Origin: Struthio camelus
Lineage: Eukaryota; Chordata; Aves; Struthioniformes; Struthionidae
Reading direction: 5' to 3'
DNA: 64,000 bases
NCBI RefSeq assembly: GCF_040807025.1
Contig: NC_090945.1
Span: 72,241,088-72,305,087, forward strand
Below, one piece after another: positions 12,001 to 24,100 of this stretch. Each line of letters starts with the position of its first letter. The stretch's first letter is position 1. The notes beneath the pieces were generated by a model. That model saw only the letters and a list, made by a program, of their open reading frames with translations, did no database searches and had not been told where the DNA came from. A program made the translations under genes and the position numbers.

Positions 12001-15000
12001 TTCCTCCTGCAGCCTATGCATCTTTATTTTTCCTCTAAACAGCCAACCTACAAATATATGTAGAAACACATGTATCAGAAATAGCCTCATGCGGTTTGAT
12101 TGTTTACACAGCATTTTTCAATGTTTGAATATCACTCCAGATAATAATTTAAGTACAAGACTTCTGATTGATGTGAGCTTTCTGAAACACCTTGTCTAAT
12201 TGATAAAACCACTGTGTTAATGGAGAGTCAGCTACTTACTGCTTTGGGCAGGTTAACTTTTTCTTTACCAAAACCTATAAAGTTCTAAAATTTAGATACA
12301 AAGTTATACACTTTTTCTGTGATAGCAAGTTCTAGCATTGATACAACAGCCCTGTTTCATAAGTGAAAACAATGCTCTACCTAAGGAAGACTTTTATTTT
12401 ACTTAGAATTTTGAGACAGAAAAAATTTTACTGTTTGAAAGCATTTTTAGAAGTAAGTCTCAAACATATCTTGAGCATTTGTCCATCAATATACAACTTC
12501 TAAGCAGGGATAAGCAGTCATGTTCCTCAATGCTGATGTTCCTAGTTTTAAAAAGGGGGGCGGGGGGGAAGAAAAAAGAGAGACAGAAAGACTGGTGAAC
12601 GCTCATGCATTTTTCTGTTACAACTTTATGGCTGTTCATGATAAAAAGTTTGTAGCTGGGGGCCCATATGCCTCAGTTTTGATCAATTAAAAACTGTAGC
12701 ACTTCCCTGGAATAGAAACCAGCCAGAGCAAACTCATAGGACAACAAGAAGTGTTCTTAGAATTTAAAAAGATGGGATGCTTCTGAATTCATAACAAGCC
12801 AGATGTACTCCTAGGTCATGTCCCTGCTGGAAGATGCTTCAAATTGAGGTCTTCCCATTGATATTAAAGAGCTGATATTTTTGCGAAGTTAAGGAAATTA
12901 AATCAGTTAATCTAGCCACATGATGCTAATTTCCAGTGCCCCTGTGAATTCATAGAATTCAGTGTTTTTCAATTTATGTATTAGAGCTGCTGAAGAACGA
13001 GCTTATTAATGTGATTCACCTCCCAGTTTGCCAAGTTCCCAACAGGAAAAAAAAGGGGGAAGGTAATTGTGTTAACCTAAATCTCTTATGAATAACTCTT
13101 AAAACAGAATGATTTTGTCTCAAGGGAGACATGGCAATGAGAGCTACGTAACCCAGCAAATGTGTCTTCTCTTAGTCCTGACTTCAGAATGAAAGAGTTT
13201 TAATTGTTCCTTCAGCACCGCTTGTCAACAATTGGCACAAATTTCACAGATTTCAGTTACCACAAATTACACTTCACTTGCTTTGTAGTATATGACAGCT
13301 TTGTCACCCCTTTACATTTTCCAGAGTTCTGCAGAGTTGTCAGAAGGGAAATTTGAATCTGTGTGACCTCAAAAATCCAGTAATTATTTGATGCCAGCAA
13401 ATGTCTCTTCTAAATGGCGTCTGTTTCCCTTTGAGGTTAAGATGGAAGTATCACTTCCAAGCATACTTTGTTTTAATTTATATTTCCCAACTATCCTGCC
13501 TAAAAGTGGAAGGAAAACCTGTTATAAGAAAGAGGTGAGTCTGAATCATGAAATCACTAGTGCTTTCATACTTACATAATTAAGTCTGAAAGTTTTTCAT
13601 GGAGCCCACTGCTGTATTAGCTCAGCCTTGTGTCACTAGAAATGGATTAAATTAGATTAAATGAATAGTATGCCTTTCATTTTGACATATTGCACTGGCA
13701 AAACAGAAGACAGTGAGCTTGTAGTTACACCATTAAAAAAGGTAGTTCCATTCTGATGGGTCTGAAATAGTAATTGACTCAGAGTTAAGTCTTCTGAATA
13801 CACTCATTTCCCCTACCAGCGGAAATTAAAAGTAGAGTACTCTTGCATGGCTAAAAGGCAATTTTAAGTATTTAAAAATTAGAGTATGTGAATGAACGAA
13901 TATTCAGTTGGGATAACATTTAAATATCCAAGTGCTCCTGACATACGTACATTAAAAACATAGCTCTTCACAGTTCATTACTTAATTCAACTAAATTACT
14001 TATAAAATGTTTTAATTAATTTCCAAAGGTGTTGCCAGTGCTATTCCTTATTCCCTGTACAAATATTCATCTATCCTGATTGTTCTTAAATCTCTGAATA
14101 AATAGAGATGCCTTTAATCCTACATGAATAGCTGAATTTCAGATTCTCTGTTATGAAGAATGACTCAACACAATGAAATCCTGCTGCTAATTAAAATTAA
14201 CATGTGATTAAAAATAGAAAGAAATGAATACACATTTTAGAAAGTGATGATGTTTCCTCCATAGACATACCTGTCCCAAGATCTACCCATATACCTTCCA
14301 GAAGCTTCCCAGAATTAACTAGGGCCAAGAACTACAGATAGTGAGGCCCCATTTTGTAAATAATGAATGTGATACTATAATTATTTATAACACCATGACA
14401 AAAGCAGCAATGCAACAACAGTGAGTCATGGAGAGGGAAGAGGATGAAATGAGAGATCCAGAGATGCTAGACAGTAACTAAACCCAAAATATCAAAGGTA
14501 TCAGGTGACATAGAGTTAATAGCAAATTTTATTGCCCTTTTCTTGTCAGAAAACATTCTTCAGAATTGAAGCTGTTCATGTAATAGCATCAGATTTTTTT
14601 ATTCAATTTTTCTTATTAAAAATTAGACTTTGATTTTCCAGCATGTTCTATTCAACTTTTTCAAAAGGCAAGATTTTGACTTTCTAAGACTGTGATTGGA
14701 CATATGTCATGGTTGTAATGTATGTATATCATAGCTATATGACTATAATAAAGTACAGATTTACTATGTAACTCCAGGATACATTGCTTTAGCCTATTAT
14801 GAGCACAGTTATCTATGTGCTTTTGTGCATACATCTTCAACATTTCAGAGACTCCCACAAGCACACTGCAGGCAGGATGCAGTGCTCCATCCTTCCCTTA
14901 TCTCCCATCTCTAATTGTATTTACAGACAGACTGGTACAAACACTGTTAATTCAGGCCTATTATTGATACGTAGCTCTTTAAATATCTGCTACTTGCCAT

Positions 15001-15234
15001 TTTACAGCTTTACAGCAACCTGTGTTGGGAACATGCTGTCACTTACTTGAAAGGGGACCTATGTTTCTGTGTTGAAAATTGAGCATACACTGCTCTGTTA
15101 CTACATCCAAGTATGCACCAGTCTCCAATCGAGCTTTCATAGCTAGGATAGAATGATTAAAGAACTGTATGGCCGGACATAGATCATTAGATCACTACAA
15201 ACCTCATCCAAAAAGACTCTCAGAGAGAAAATCT

Positions 15235-15267
15235 ATTGGATCAGGAAGGAACTCTTCCTGATCCAAT
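15235..15267. repeat. Perfect 14-bp inverted repeat (hairpin)
   Basis: ATTGGATCAGGAAG at 15235-15248 is the exact reverse complement of CTTCCTGATCCAAT at 15254-15267, leaving a 5-base GAACT loop. Such a perfect short stem is unusual in otherwise irregular AT-rich DNA. It is too short for a microRNA precursor, and no flanking transposon ends were identified. Its function is unknown. Confidence 0.85.
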
Positions 15268-18200
15268 GCCACCCTCTTAGGGTTAGGCACTGTGGAAGGG
15301 GATGCTAAGCAATGAACCGAGTCTTACATATGAACCTTTTCTCCTGGACCACTCCTACAGGACTTTGAGATTTATACCAGCTGTGAATTTCAGAAATGGA
15401 TTTATCTGGGAGAGAGCTGAATCTCTGCTCAAAAAGAGTGTGATCCTGTGATATGTGATACCCTAATCTTAGGACTGTGCTGTCCCTGTTCTCCCTCTAA
15501 TTTAGGTCTAACCTGTATCTCCACCAGAATCCAGACCAGTTTGTTTTACAAATCATTAAAATTGGTATTTCTGTTTTTTTGATAGTGCTTTTTACTACTA
15601 TGCCAGTGTTTATTTTCTACTGACACCTACTTACTAATGGAAATAATTTAAGCTTCAAGCTTTTTTCCAGTCTGTTGTTTAGCATGTGAAAGCTCTGCCA
15701 ATCATCAATTTTCTCTAGACAGTCTTTTAAAATAGAAAATAGCCAACACTTAAGCAGTATTTCCACTCAAACAATGGAATATTTACATCTAAGTCTACCT
15801 TACGTTCTTTACAAGTCCAGTTTGAGAACCCAGGCTTCTAACATCACCGTCAGTGATTAAGTACCAAATGCAATTTCTGATAAACTGGAATAAACTGCCA
15901 CTAGCCACCATTATAAGGTATGTTTTCTGAAGGACATTGGCAGTAGGAATGAATGGCTTCATGCAGGAATTGTGTTGCTAGGGTGTAAAAAGGCGTACAA
16001 ACCCTTTTCTTCCCAGCAATGAAAGCCAAAGCAGAAAACAATCTTTAGAAATTTTATAGTCTTCTAATTCATCAGAACAGGAAAGAGTTTTTCCTTCTGT
16101 ATTTATAGTTTCCAGATGTTTCAAGTTTATAGCTGTATAGCTATCAACTCCAGCCTAAATTCTAATTTGACATCAAAAAGGAGAAAAAAGGAAAGAAAAA
16201 CAAGTTGCAAAGGGAGGAAAGGACCAAAATATGTTTGTTGGAAATATCTTCAGTACATTTTTTAAAAACAATTACTCCTTCTAAATGTTGCACTGGTTTC
16301 CCTGCAAATCTGACTCTTCTGCAGAAGCACTGATATTTCAGACTCCCTGATAAAGCTGCTGTTTCACCCTGAGCAAATCACTTAACTATTTTATGTTTCA
16401 GTTCACCTAACTGTAAGACTGAGGAGGGGGGAATAAGGCTTTTCAAGCTCAAGCCCTTTCTGTTATGGACTGTATAGTTGTTTAATTTGTTAGTTCAAAG
16501 TTACTCCATGTTTACTTACTTCTGATCCTTTACAAATGTGTAGCTGGGCAGCAGGGAAGAAAGCTGCTTCGTTTTCTTTGGCCCAGCTTGTGCACTCTGG
16601 GTCAGGGAAAACCTGAGATGAGGGAGATTACTCTTCCTCAAGAGTAACAGAGGGCTTTATTGCAGAGAAGCACCCTGAACATACCATCAACATTTAGCCA
16701 AGCTGGGCGTATGGTAACATTTTTTTTTTTAAGTAATTTCTCAGCCTTTTTTGGAGCACTTAATACGAGCTCTTTTGGGCTTGAATAGCTAGTTTGGATT
16801 CTGATAGCAATAACTAAATTAAGTCTCCTTGATACAATCTTCTTTTTCCTAAACCTGTGAGGTATAAAGAAATGGAGATGGTTTTCTATCTTATAGCTGC
16901 AAAGGACTTTTAGCCACCACTCTTCCACAAACTATCCCAAGATTCGTGTTTTTGTAATTGTGTCAGATTTTGAAATCTTCAGTTTTTCCTCTGTGCTCTG
17001 GCTTGCTTCTGTCTCTCTGCATATACCTTCCTGGCTCAAACAAACTCAAGAAAAAACATTCCACCTGAATAGCTCCAACTTTTAAGTGATTATACATATT
17101 GCCTTCATTTTTATTTTATCTTGTAACAGAGCAGGGTTCAGATGAAGTTAATTTCCCTCTGACGTTCACATAGGCTGAAAGTGCAAACAAATCTTGCTCA
17201 GCATGAGCCCCACTCAGGTACAAATAATAAGGAAGACAAAACTAAATATCTTTGTTTCCTGATATTTCCCCCCAAGATGCTTCTGTCTCTCATGTTTGCA
17301 GCATATAGGTCATTTCAAACCCTAGGTGAAGGTATTTCATGGCTTTTAAAATTTTAGGTATTCCACTCTTACAGGTCTATGCATTTGCTTTGTTTTCTAT
17401 TACTTATCTCCCTAAATTCAGCTTCCCAACAAGATGTAGTTCCAGGCTGAATTACATATAGAAACCTCAGCCAGAGGAATGCAAAACTCATTTTTATGAC
17501 TGGCTTCACAGTGCCTCATTATTTTTTTGAAAACTCCTTAGGTACACTTGCTTTGAAAACATCATGAAGTGGGTTGTATTTAAATATGTAGGTGTGACTG
17601 CAAATGCAAGTTATCCAATTTCAACCATCTCCTACCAAACTCCATTGACACCTGGAACACTAGGTTAATTTATTTGCATTTTGAAATCTTTGAACTTCAT
17701 TCCAAAATATGAGAAGCCTCTACAAATTCTGTTCTCTACAAATGTTCTATCAATCACAGCCTCAAGTATGAGGAAAGGGGGAGGAAAAAGGGAACAAACA
17801 GCTACAAAACACAACCTTCTACCTTAAAGCACGTATCTATATATCCAGAATATGGCTTTTCTCAATAAGAGTTCATTAGCATTACAGCTTTCCTCAGCCT
17901 GATTCAAAGCAAAAGCAACAAAATGTCAAGGTTAGCTTATTTTAGTAGAGGTAAAACGAAATGATTTTAAACTTTTCTAATCTTCTCAATGCCAGTTTTT
18001 CAGTTTCCAGCTCAGCCTGGAGCAGTTTTTCCTCCTCTTTTTTCCCCCTCCAAATCTTACCCCTGCACTTTTTTTAAAAAAAGACAAACAAACAACCCAC
18101 ACCACACCAACCTCAGCTGTACTCAGCCCCTATCTCACACCTCATCTTCTCACCTACTGTAGTGACCAGTCTGGGAGTGTGCAATGCGTAACATGCATAG

Positions 18201-19409
18201 GTAGCCTCATTGATCTTTTTAGCTGGATATGCAGAACAACATGGCTAAAATGATGCCACTGAAGAACTGAAAAATTTGGAACAAGTGGTTTTGGTTGGAA
18301 AAATCACTGAGCATTCAAACTTGTGAGGCTACCAGAGTGTTGGGAGCTGGGTGGGAGGGTTGATCCTCCCCCCTCCCCACCTCAATTTCTGTCCCTCCAA
18401 GTTGGGACACTTCTCCTTTAACAACCTTCAGCTTGGTTCTCTGCTCAGTCCCTTCGAATACAGCATTTTACTATCCTTTTGCATAGCTGGGAATGGTTGA
18501 AGAGGTATGAAGTAGTGGAAAATCAAGCTCCATATCCCAGATGCAAACTACAAAAATCTAGAAGGTGAAGTTGAAAGAATATGTAAAATCCAGCAGACAA
18601 TATTTCTGCTGTGAATTTATTTTTTATATTTCTCTATAATATGACAAACTTGGAGTTTTTTTGTGTGTTTTTTTGTTTTATTAACTTTCAGGTTCTCGCT
18701 ATTGCTAGGCTCATGACTCTAAATCTGAGTGTCAATAACACCATATTCCACAGGCTTTAAAATAGTGAGTTTTTTTTTTTTCTAAATAATAAACTGTGGT
18801 TCTCTTTATGTTTCCTGGTTCTTGAAAATGTAGACTTTGTATTTTCAAGCTTTCCTCTAAGGATTAGAAACAGTTCAGTTTTAAGTGAAAGCTGAATCTC
18901 ACATAATCACATGACTCTGGGCCTGTGGGCTCTTGAAGGAAAAATAGCACATATTGCAAAACTCACTCATGGGAGTTGGCAGCAGTGAGTGCAATGCTTG
19001 TCTTTCAATCATCATAAGAGAATGTTTGGCATCAAATATATAAAATCAGAAAGAAATGTGGCAGAAATGTTTCTGTTAGTCTCAATTGTATAAAAGTCTG
19101 TTTGTATGCAACTTACAAGCCAAATCTAAGTTGGCATTGTCCCTATAAACCAGAATGAGGAAGAAAGTTGTAGAATAATATGAATAATATTTGTTTAAGA
19201 AGTAACAGCTTCTCTGAATCTCAATAAAAATAATTATCTTGGAGACAAGATAAACATTACTTATTTTACTTTCCCTATGTCATGCATCGGTAGTGATTAT
19301 TTAGTAAGCCGTAGAAATGGATTTTTAAAGACAGTATTAACATGTGAAAATGAGTAAGAAGTGTGAGGCTTAGCTATGCTTCTTTTCATAATGTAAAATG
19401 TAGTCACAG

Positions 19410-19459
19410 CATAAAACAATAAGCATCTTCCTTCCATAAAACAATAAGCAACTTCTAAG
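19410..19459. repeat. 25-bp tandem duplication
   Basis: CATAAAACAATAAGCATCTT at 19410 is repeated at 19435 as CATAAAACAATAAGCAACTT, giving two imperfect 25-bp units side by side. It looks like a simple replication-slippage duplication. Confidence 0.8.
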
Positions 19460-22065
19460 AAATTGGGAGACACACTCTATCTATTTGTTCATAAGATGAT
19501 TTTCTTACAGTACTTAACATTGTGATGTCTTATTGTGGCTTACCTTCAGTGATTTCAGTGAGCTCTGAGCCAGGTTCTACTCGAGAATCCCGGCAAAATA
19601 TCTGACAATATCTGAAACATATGTAACTGTTCCATTAGAAATTCCAGACACTTACGGATGTAATTATGTGGGTGCCCAGACACAATAATTATTGCTTGAG
19701 GGGGAAAAATACTAAAGAAATTGAATACTAAAGAAATTTGAATATCCAAATCAGTTTTCTGCAGCAGCAGTAGTGGAATAAATTATTTCCTGGAATTTTT
19801 CTTGTGATTAGCCTTCCTTGAGCAATACTGTTCATTGGTTTAAATCAAAGGTCTCATTCTGCAAACTAGTATTTCATCAGAGAAATTTTATCTTGAAGCC
19901 CTCTCTCTTCCAACACACATTCTTTCTTTCTTATCACTATTTCATTCCATGCACTTTTCAGAATCATTCCACAGGCTGTTTGAAGTAACCATCTGCATTT
20001 TATACGCTATGTATGCAGTGGTAAAATATACTACCACTGATCAGTTTATATTCCTGACCCATACATATATATACGCACGCTGCCCAAGTAGTTGACACAG
20101 ACATTAGATACCACGTATCAGACATCAGAGTTTTAGAAAACACGTTCAGTAAGTTTGTCTCCTCAGGCAGCCTTATGAGGTTTAGAAATTTTGTTATTTG
20201 TGAAGGGCTGGCACTGAGCTTTTGGTACAGTATAATGTTGAATTACATGCAGTCAGCAGGGTGGACCAAGTATCTGTTGAGAAGCATGGACCAAGATAAG
20301 AAATTCTATGGTAACAGCTCTGAAGCAGAATCCAAAACCTGTAATAAGCAGTCCTTCATTGTCTTGAAGGACTCAGTAATACTAAATTTAAAGGATAGAG
20401 GTGGAGAGAAGAAGAACTAAATAAAAATCAAAAACCCCACATGAGGCATCAGCATAAGACACTGACGCACTCATTGTTCTGGTTTGTACTGAAGAGCTGG
20501 TTTTCCTTTGGTTTGCTAAATGCTTTTGATCTCATTTAGTATGATGGCAGGCATTTGCAGCTTTTCTACTACCATGTCAAAAAAATGACCCTTTTTTGTA
20601 TACAGAAGAGATTGAAATAATTTACAGACCCATTTCAACACGCTAAATACATGAAGCAAATATAAATAAAGCCAATGCAAAGCAATAATAAACAAATAAA
20701 GCACATCTTCAGGCTTGTGTGTAAAGTAGTGCATACCTTGTATACAGCTTGACCCCTAAAGTGGTATTTCCTCTATGTTTGAAAAGAATGTCCCAGAAAA
20801 GTATAGAAAAAATAGCTTGGAAATGATTATACGTAAGAAAACCTACAATGGAATGCTACATAAGACACTCTTCCAACACTGATTAACTAATTGGAGACTA
20901 TCAGCAAACAATTGTGGACTAACACCCAGTGTTAGTAAGACCACAGCTAGCAAAGCTGTACTTTTCCTACTGTCTGCACATGAAGGATGTGAAAATGCAA
21001 TGGCAGTTCAAAGGAGAACCAAAACAATAAACTAGGGGATAGGGAAAATAAGCTGCATGATATGAGACTTAAAGAGCTCAACTTATTTTATAAGTGCTTG
21101 ATCATTAATACATGAAATAGCTGCTTGATAGGGGTAGGCTTTTGAACCTTGTTGACAATGACATAACAAGATCCAATGGCGAAAAATGGAAATTAGACAA
21201 CCCAACTTCCAAGTAGCTGGAATTTCACAAAAGATGAAATTTTATAGAAATGACAGCGATTAAGTACTTCAGCAGCTTAGCTTTATTAACACCTATCTTG
21301 AGCTTGCAAAATGAGATTAGATACATTTCTCCAAAATAGAATTAATTTCTCTTTTGGAAGAAATTCCTTGGCTTTTGATTATGGTATGAAGCAAAGATTA
21401 AGCTCAGAGAATCTCTCTGGCTTTGGAGTCTGGGAGTTGGATAAATACCAGTCATCTCTCTCATTTCTGACCCAAGGCAGAACAAGATTGCATGCAGAGA
21501 CCCCCGCATGCTCTGCAGTTCTGTGTTGTGATAGAGACTGCAAATTTCATGCTTTGGGATTATCAAAGTGCCCGTAAAGAACTGAAAAGAAAAGTTTTTC
21601 CTTGACACATTATTTGGTAGCAAGGGGACAAGGGTTTGATCTCCTTCAGAAACAACACAGTTAAGCTACAAGGAAATGGTAAGATGCTGAAAAGGGTGAA
21701 CGTCTGAGCCTTCTAACTGGTTTTGTTCCAAATGAATATTAAATAAATAAATCATTGAATGTGGAGCAGGAAAGGAAATTTCCTCTCAAGTCAGAATGTC
21801 AGAAACCTTCACTTTTCACACTTTCTAACTTACAAAGACTCATTCTATTTCTTCTAAGTCCCTGTCATTGCAGAAAACACTGACTTTGAGGGCACTTCAC
21901 TCTCTTACATGTGGTAAACATTCATTTTCTGAGTAGTAAAATATTTTGGTCTTATTTAGTAAGCTCTAATATAAGAGATCAAACAGCTCATTCTCATGGA
22001 CTGACCTTTAACCTTATTCATTTCAAAGTGTGCATTTACCATCTGTCCAGTATTCTTTTAAGTAG

Positions 22066-22190
22066 AAGATAATATATATGCACACTTATATATTTAGATA
22101 TGTACATATATATTATATTATTATATGTATTATATTATACATATATATACATTTGTATATGTAGATATGTACATATATATTATTACATGC
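22066..22190. repeat. AT-rich microsatellite-like tract
   Basis: The tract is dominated by TATA, ATAT and ACATATATAT words. It includes a near-duplicate TAGATATGTACATATATATT starting near 22095 and again near 22162, so part of it was duplicated over about 70 bp. It is likely to be variable in length. Confidence 0.8.
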
Positions 22191-23047
22191 AATGCAGTGC
22201 AAATATGAGAACAGTGCCTAAATAGCGTGATTTTAGTAACAAAGCCCTCTTTTATTTTGGAGGGTTTACTAAAATGTGACTAGATCTCTGTATGCTACTA
22301 CTAATCCACTTACTATTTTTATGTTCATATTGGGTTAGCACTTAGAAATTTTGAATCCAAAGAGAAAGAATGGTTGTCTCTTTTTCTATTTCAGCCTGAA
22401 TGACTTGGTCATTTCTAAGGTGGATACTAAGGGAAATTATAGTATTTGGACCATGTAAATACTGCTTTAAATATAATGTTTTAAGCATTTGAAAATACTT
22501 TTCACCATTTTATGCACACGTATAGTATTCCAACACACAAACATTAGAGAAAGGACTTGAGATGGGACACAGAAGTGACCTTTAGGTGACAGATGGTCTT
22601 TTTCCTGTGAAAAATGGCATACATTTCAAAATTAATGCAAACAAAATAACCCCACAAATCCACAGTTGCTTGGCTAAACAGAGATGCAAGTTTACTGAGC
22701 AGCTTCTAAGGGAACCATGCCATTTGTGATTCTGAGAAGTCCCCTCCTTGCAGACTACTCTAGACTCTTCCCATAGCTTAAGTTCCACCTTCACAGGAAA
22801 GAGTCCAGAAAATCAGGGATGTAATTCGTGTTGGGCTTCTCAGAGCTCCTGGGCTCTCTGCTGTGAAGATAAGTGTCCCGGTCCATAGCAGAGGAGTGCC
22901 CGCACCAATTAAAGGGCATTTTGGAAAAACTGATTATTCTCCTTGGGACTTACAAAATATAAAAGAATTGGGCTTGTTTAGGTGGTATAGGGTTACAGTA
23001 CTCGAATCAGTAGATTTACAAATGATTTAACTTTACTAATTTCAGTT
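22191..23047. other. Non-coding stretch
   Basis: No gene, RNA gene or recognisable mobile element was seen. The stretch lies between the AT microsatellite and the 40-bp tandem repeat. Its right part could belong to the same insertion as the LTR-like block that follows on the - strand, but I find no primer-binding site or gag-like frame that would show this. Confidence 0.5.
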
Positions 23048-23167
23048 AAACAATCAATACAAACATACAGTAACTATATACAATGGTAAACAGTCAAGAC
23101 AAACATACAGTAACTATATACAATGGTAAACAGTCAAGACAAACATACAGTAACTATATACAATGGT
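23048..23167. repeat. 40-bp tandem repeat, three units
   Basis: Three contiguous 40-bp units begin at 23048, 23088 and 23128. Each carries AAACATACAGTAACTATATA followed by CAATGGT. The second and third units are identical, and the first differs at two positions (AATCAAT against AGTCAAG). The lack of spacers rules out a CRISPR-like layout, and the near identity points to a recent expansion. Confidence 0.9.
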
Positions 23168-23367
23168 ATTTAGTGGACGATTCCAGGAAAAATAACAACA
23201 AGTCAAATAAAGTTTCACAGTAAATAAAATTCTGAATGATATCCACGGATCTATATAAAAAAAGAAAAGATGTATGGAGTTGGGCTGAGGGGACCACCCT
23301 GATCAGGCCACACTGGGCAGGCGTGCCGATCCCAAGGGAACAAAGCCTGTAGAAGTGATCTAGCCCC

Positions 23368-23393
23368 GGGGGGGGGGGGGGGGGGGGGGGGGG
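23368..23393. repeat. Run of 26 G
   Basis: An uninterrupted poly-G tract of 26 bases sits in the CpG-rich block and is followed by CGGGC. It could form a G-quadruplex on the + strand. Such runs are hard to sequence, so the length in the assembly may be unreliable. Confidence 0.95.
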
Positions 23394-23515
23394 CGGGCAT
23401 GATCCTCAGTATAAAACCATGTTCGGGAACAAAACCCGTTTTTGCGATCCGGCCACATCGATGAGGTATGCCGATCCCTGGGAACAAAGCCTGTAGTGGT
23501 TAACTTACAACACCT

Positions 23516-23585
23516 CGTGTAGCTGCTCAGGAGTGGTGGACTCCATTGGGCGTGTAGCTGCTCAGGAGTGGTGGACTCCATTGGG
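23516..23585. repeat. 35-bp exact tandem duplication
   Basis: CGTGTAGCTGCTCAGGAGTG... at 23516-23550 is repeated without change at 23551-23585. The two copies are directly adjacent. On the - strand the duplication lies between the candidate TATA-driven leader and the donor-like site. Confidence 0.95.
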
Positions 23586-23778
23586 CTTGTCCTGGTCCGG
23601 CGTCCAGTACCAGGAGGGAGCGGCGGGGGGAGGCACTGAAGAGGAACACTCGTCTTCCTATCCGGTGTTTTCGCTCCCAGCAACGGCTGTCCCGCAGCCA
23701 TGCTCCTTCTCGATTCTTCTCTTCTTTCTTCAGTTACCACTGCAAACTCCAGAAGCCCCACTGTAGCACCAGCGGCCA

Positions 23779-23788
23779 CCTTTTATAG
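23779..23788 (-). promoter_or_regulatory. TATA box on the - strand
   Basis: The reverse complement reads CTATAAAAGG within GGCTATAAAAGGTGGCC, an excellent TATA-box match. A start site about 30 bp downstream would fall near 23755. An ATG with G at +4 and A at -3 follows about 55 bp later. The context suggests a retroviral-LTR or lncRNA promoter. It could be a chance match, but the CpG-rich setting makes it more credible. Confidence 0.5.
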
Positions 23789-24076
23789 CCAAGGTCCAAT
23801 TGTGGGTGTAGTCATGCCGAGCCTGGTTTCCACTTCCTTTCTGTAAAGTTCCCTGTGATGGGTGGCCAGGGACCCTAGTAACACATGACCTCTCCTCACC
23901 AATGAGTTTGAATGGACACTGGTGGGAATCCTGATCAGGGCTGGGCAGTGTGATGGGGGTCAAATAAAGGTTAACTGAAAACTCCAACAGTAAGAGCTGA
24001 GCTCTAGCTAGAGCCTGTGTTCCTCAGAGAGGCTCCATTTAAATGGTGCTGCCCAGGACTGGGGCCTCTGGAGTCA

Positions 24077-24100
24077 CATAGAATCACAGAATCACAGAAT
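24077..24100 (-). repeat. CR1 3' terminal 8-bp repeats
   Basis: Three units, CATAGAAT, CACAGAAT and CACAGAAT, lie side by side. Read on the - strand they are ATTCTGTG, ATTCTGTG and ATTCTATG, the typical terminal repeat of CR1, which lacks a poly-A tail. They fix the 3' boundary of the element and its - orientation. Confidence 0.95.

Larger units (their letters stand above)
9054..22065. other. AT-rich non-coding stretch with minor repeats
   Basis: No gene is recognised. Small landmarks are a G-rich tract near 12556-12569, a perfect hairpin at 15235-15267, T runs near 18770, and short tandem duplications at 19410-19459 and 19710-19742 (TACTAAAGAAATTGAA type). Several tiny splice-flanked open segments can be drawn on the - strand (12240-12284, 16520-16543, 19544-19611), but they do not link in a consistent frame and are treated as chance. 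No tRNA or rRNA gene was seen. Confidence 0.65.
23240..23989 (-). mobile_element. LTR-like or promoter-like CpG-rich block
   Basis: Read on the - strand, the block starts with TGTTGGAGTTTTCAG at 23989. It continues through about 200 bp to a canonical TATA box (23779-23788), a purine-rich leader, an ATG in good context near 23701 (GGAGCATGG), a tandem 35-bp duplication and a donor-like GTGTT/GTAAGT at about 23505. Two diverged copies of CAGGCTTTGTTCCC...GATCGGCA lie near 23340 and 23480. Composition and CpG content differ sharply from the flanks. A TG start, a TATA box and internal duplications are typical of endogenous retroviral LTRs. I cannot locate a matching CA end, a primer-binding site or a polyadenylation signal, so a solo LTR fragment or a host lncRNA promoter are both possible. 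An open frame of 139 codons (23360-23779, - strand) covers the leader but resembles no known protein. Confidence 0.35.

Noticed and set aside
12240..19611. Further - strand microexon-like segments at 12240-12284, 16520-16543 and 19544-19611
   Set aside because: Each has plausible splice sites and an open frame, but the end phase of 19544-19611 does not fit the next segment. Very short open segments between AG and GT are common here by chance.
23048..23167. CRISPR-like regular repeat
   Set aside because: The 40-bp units are contiguous with no spacers, and the sequence is eukaryotic. It is an ordinary tandem repeat.
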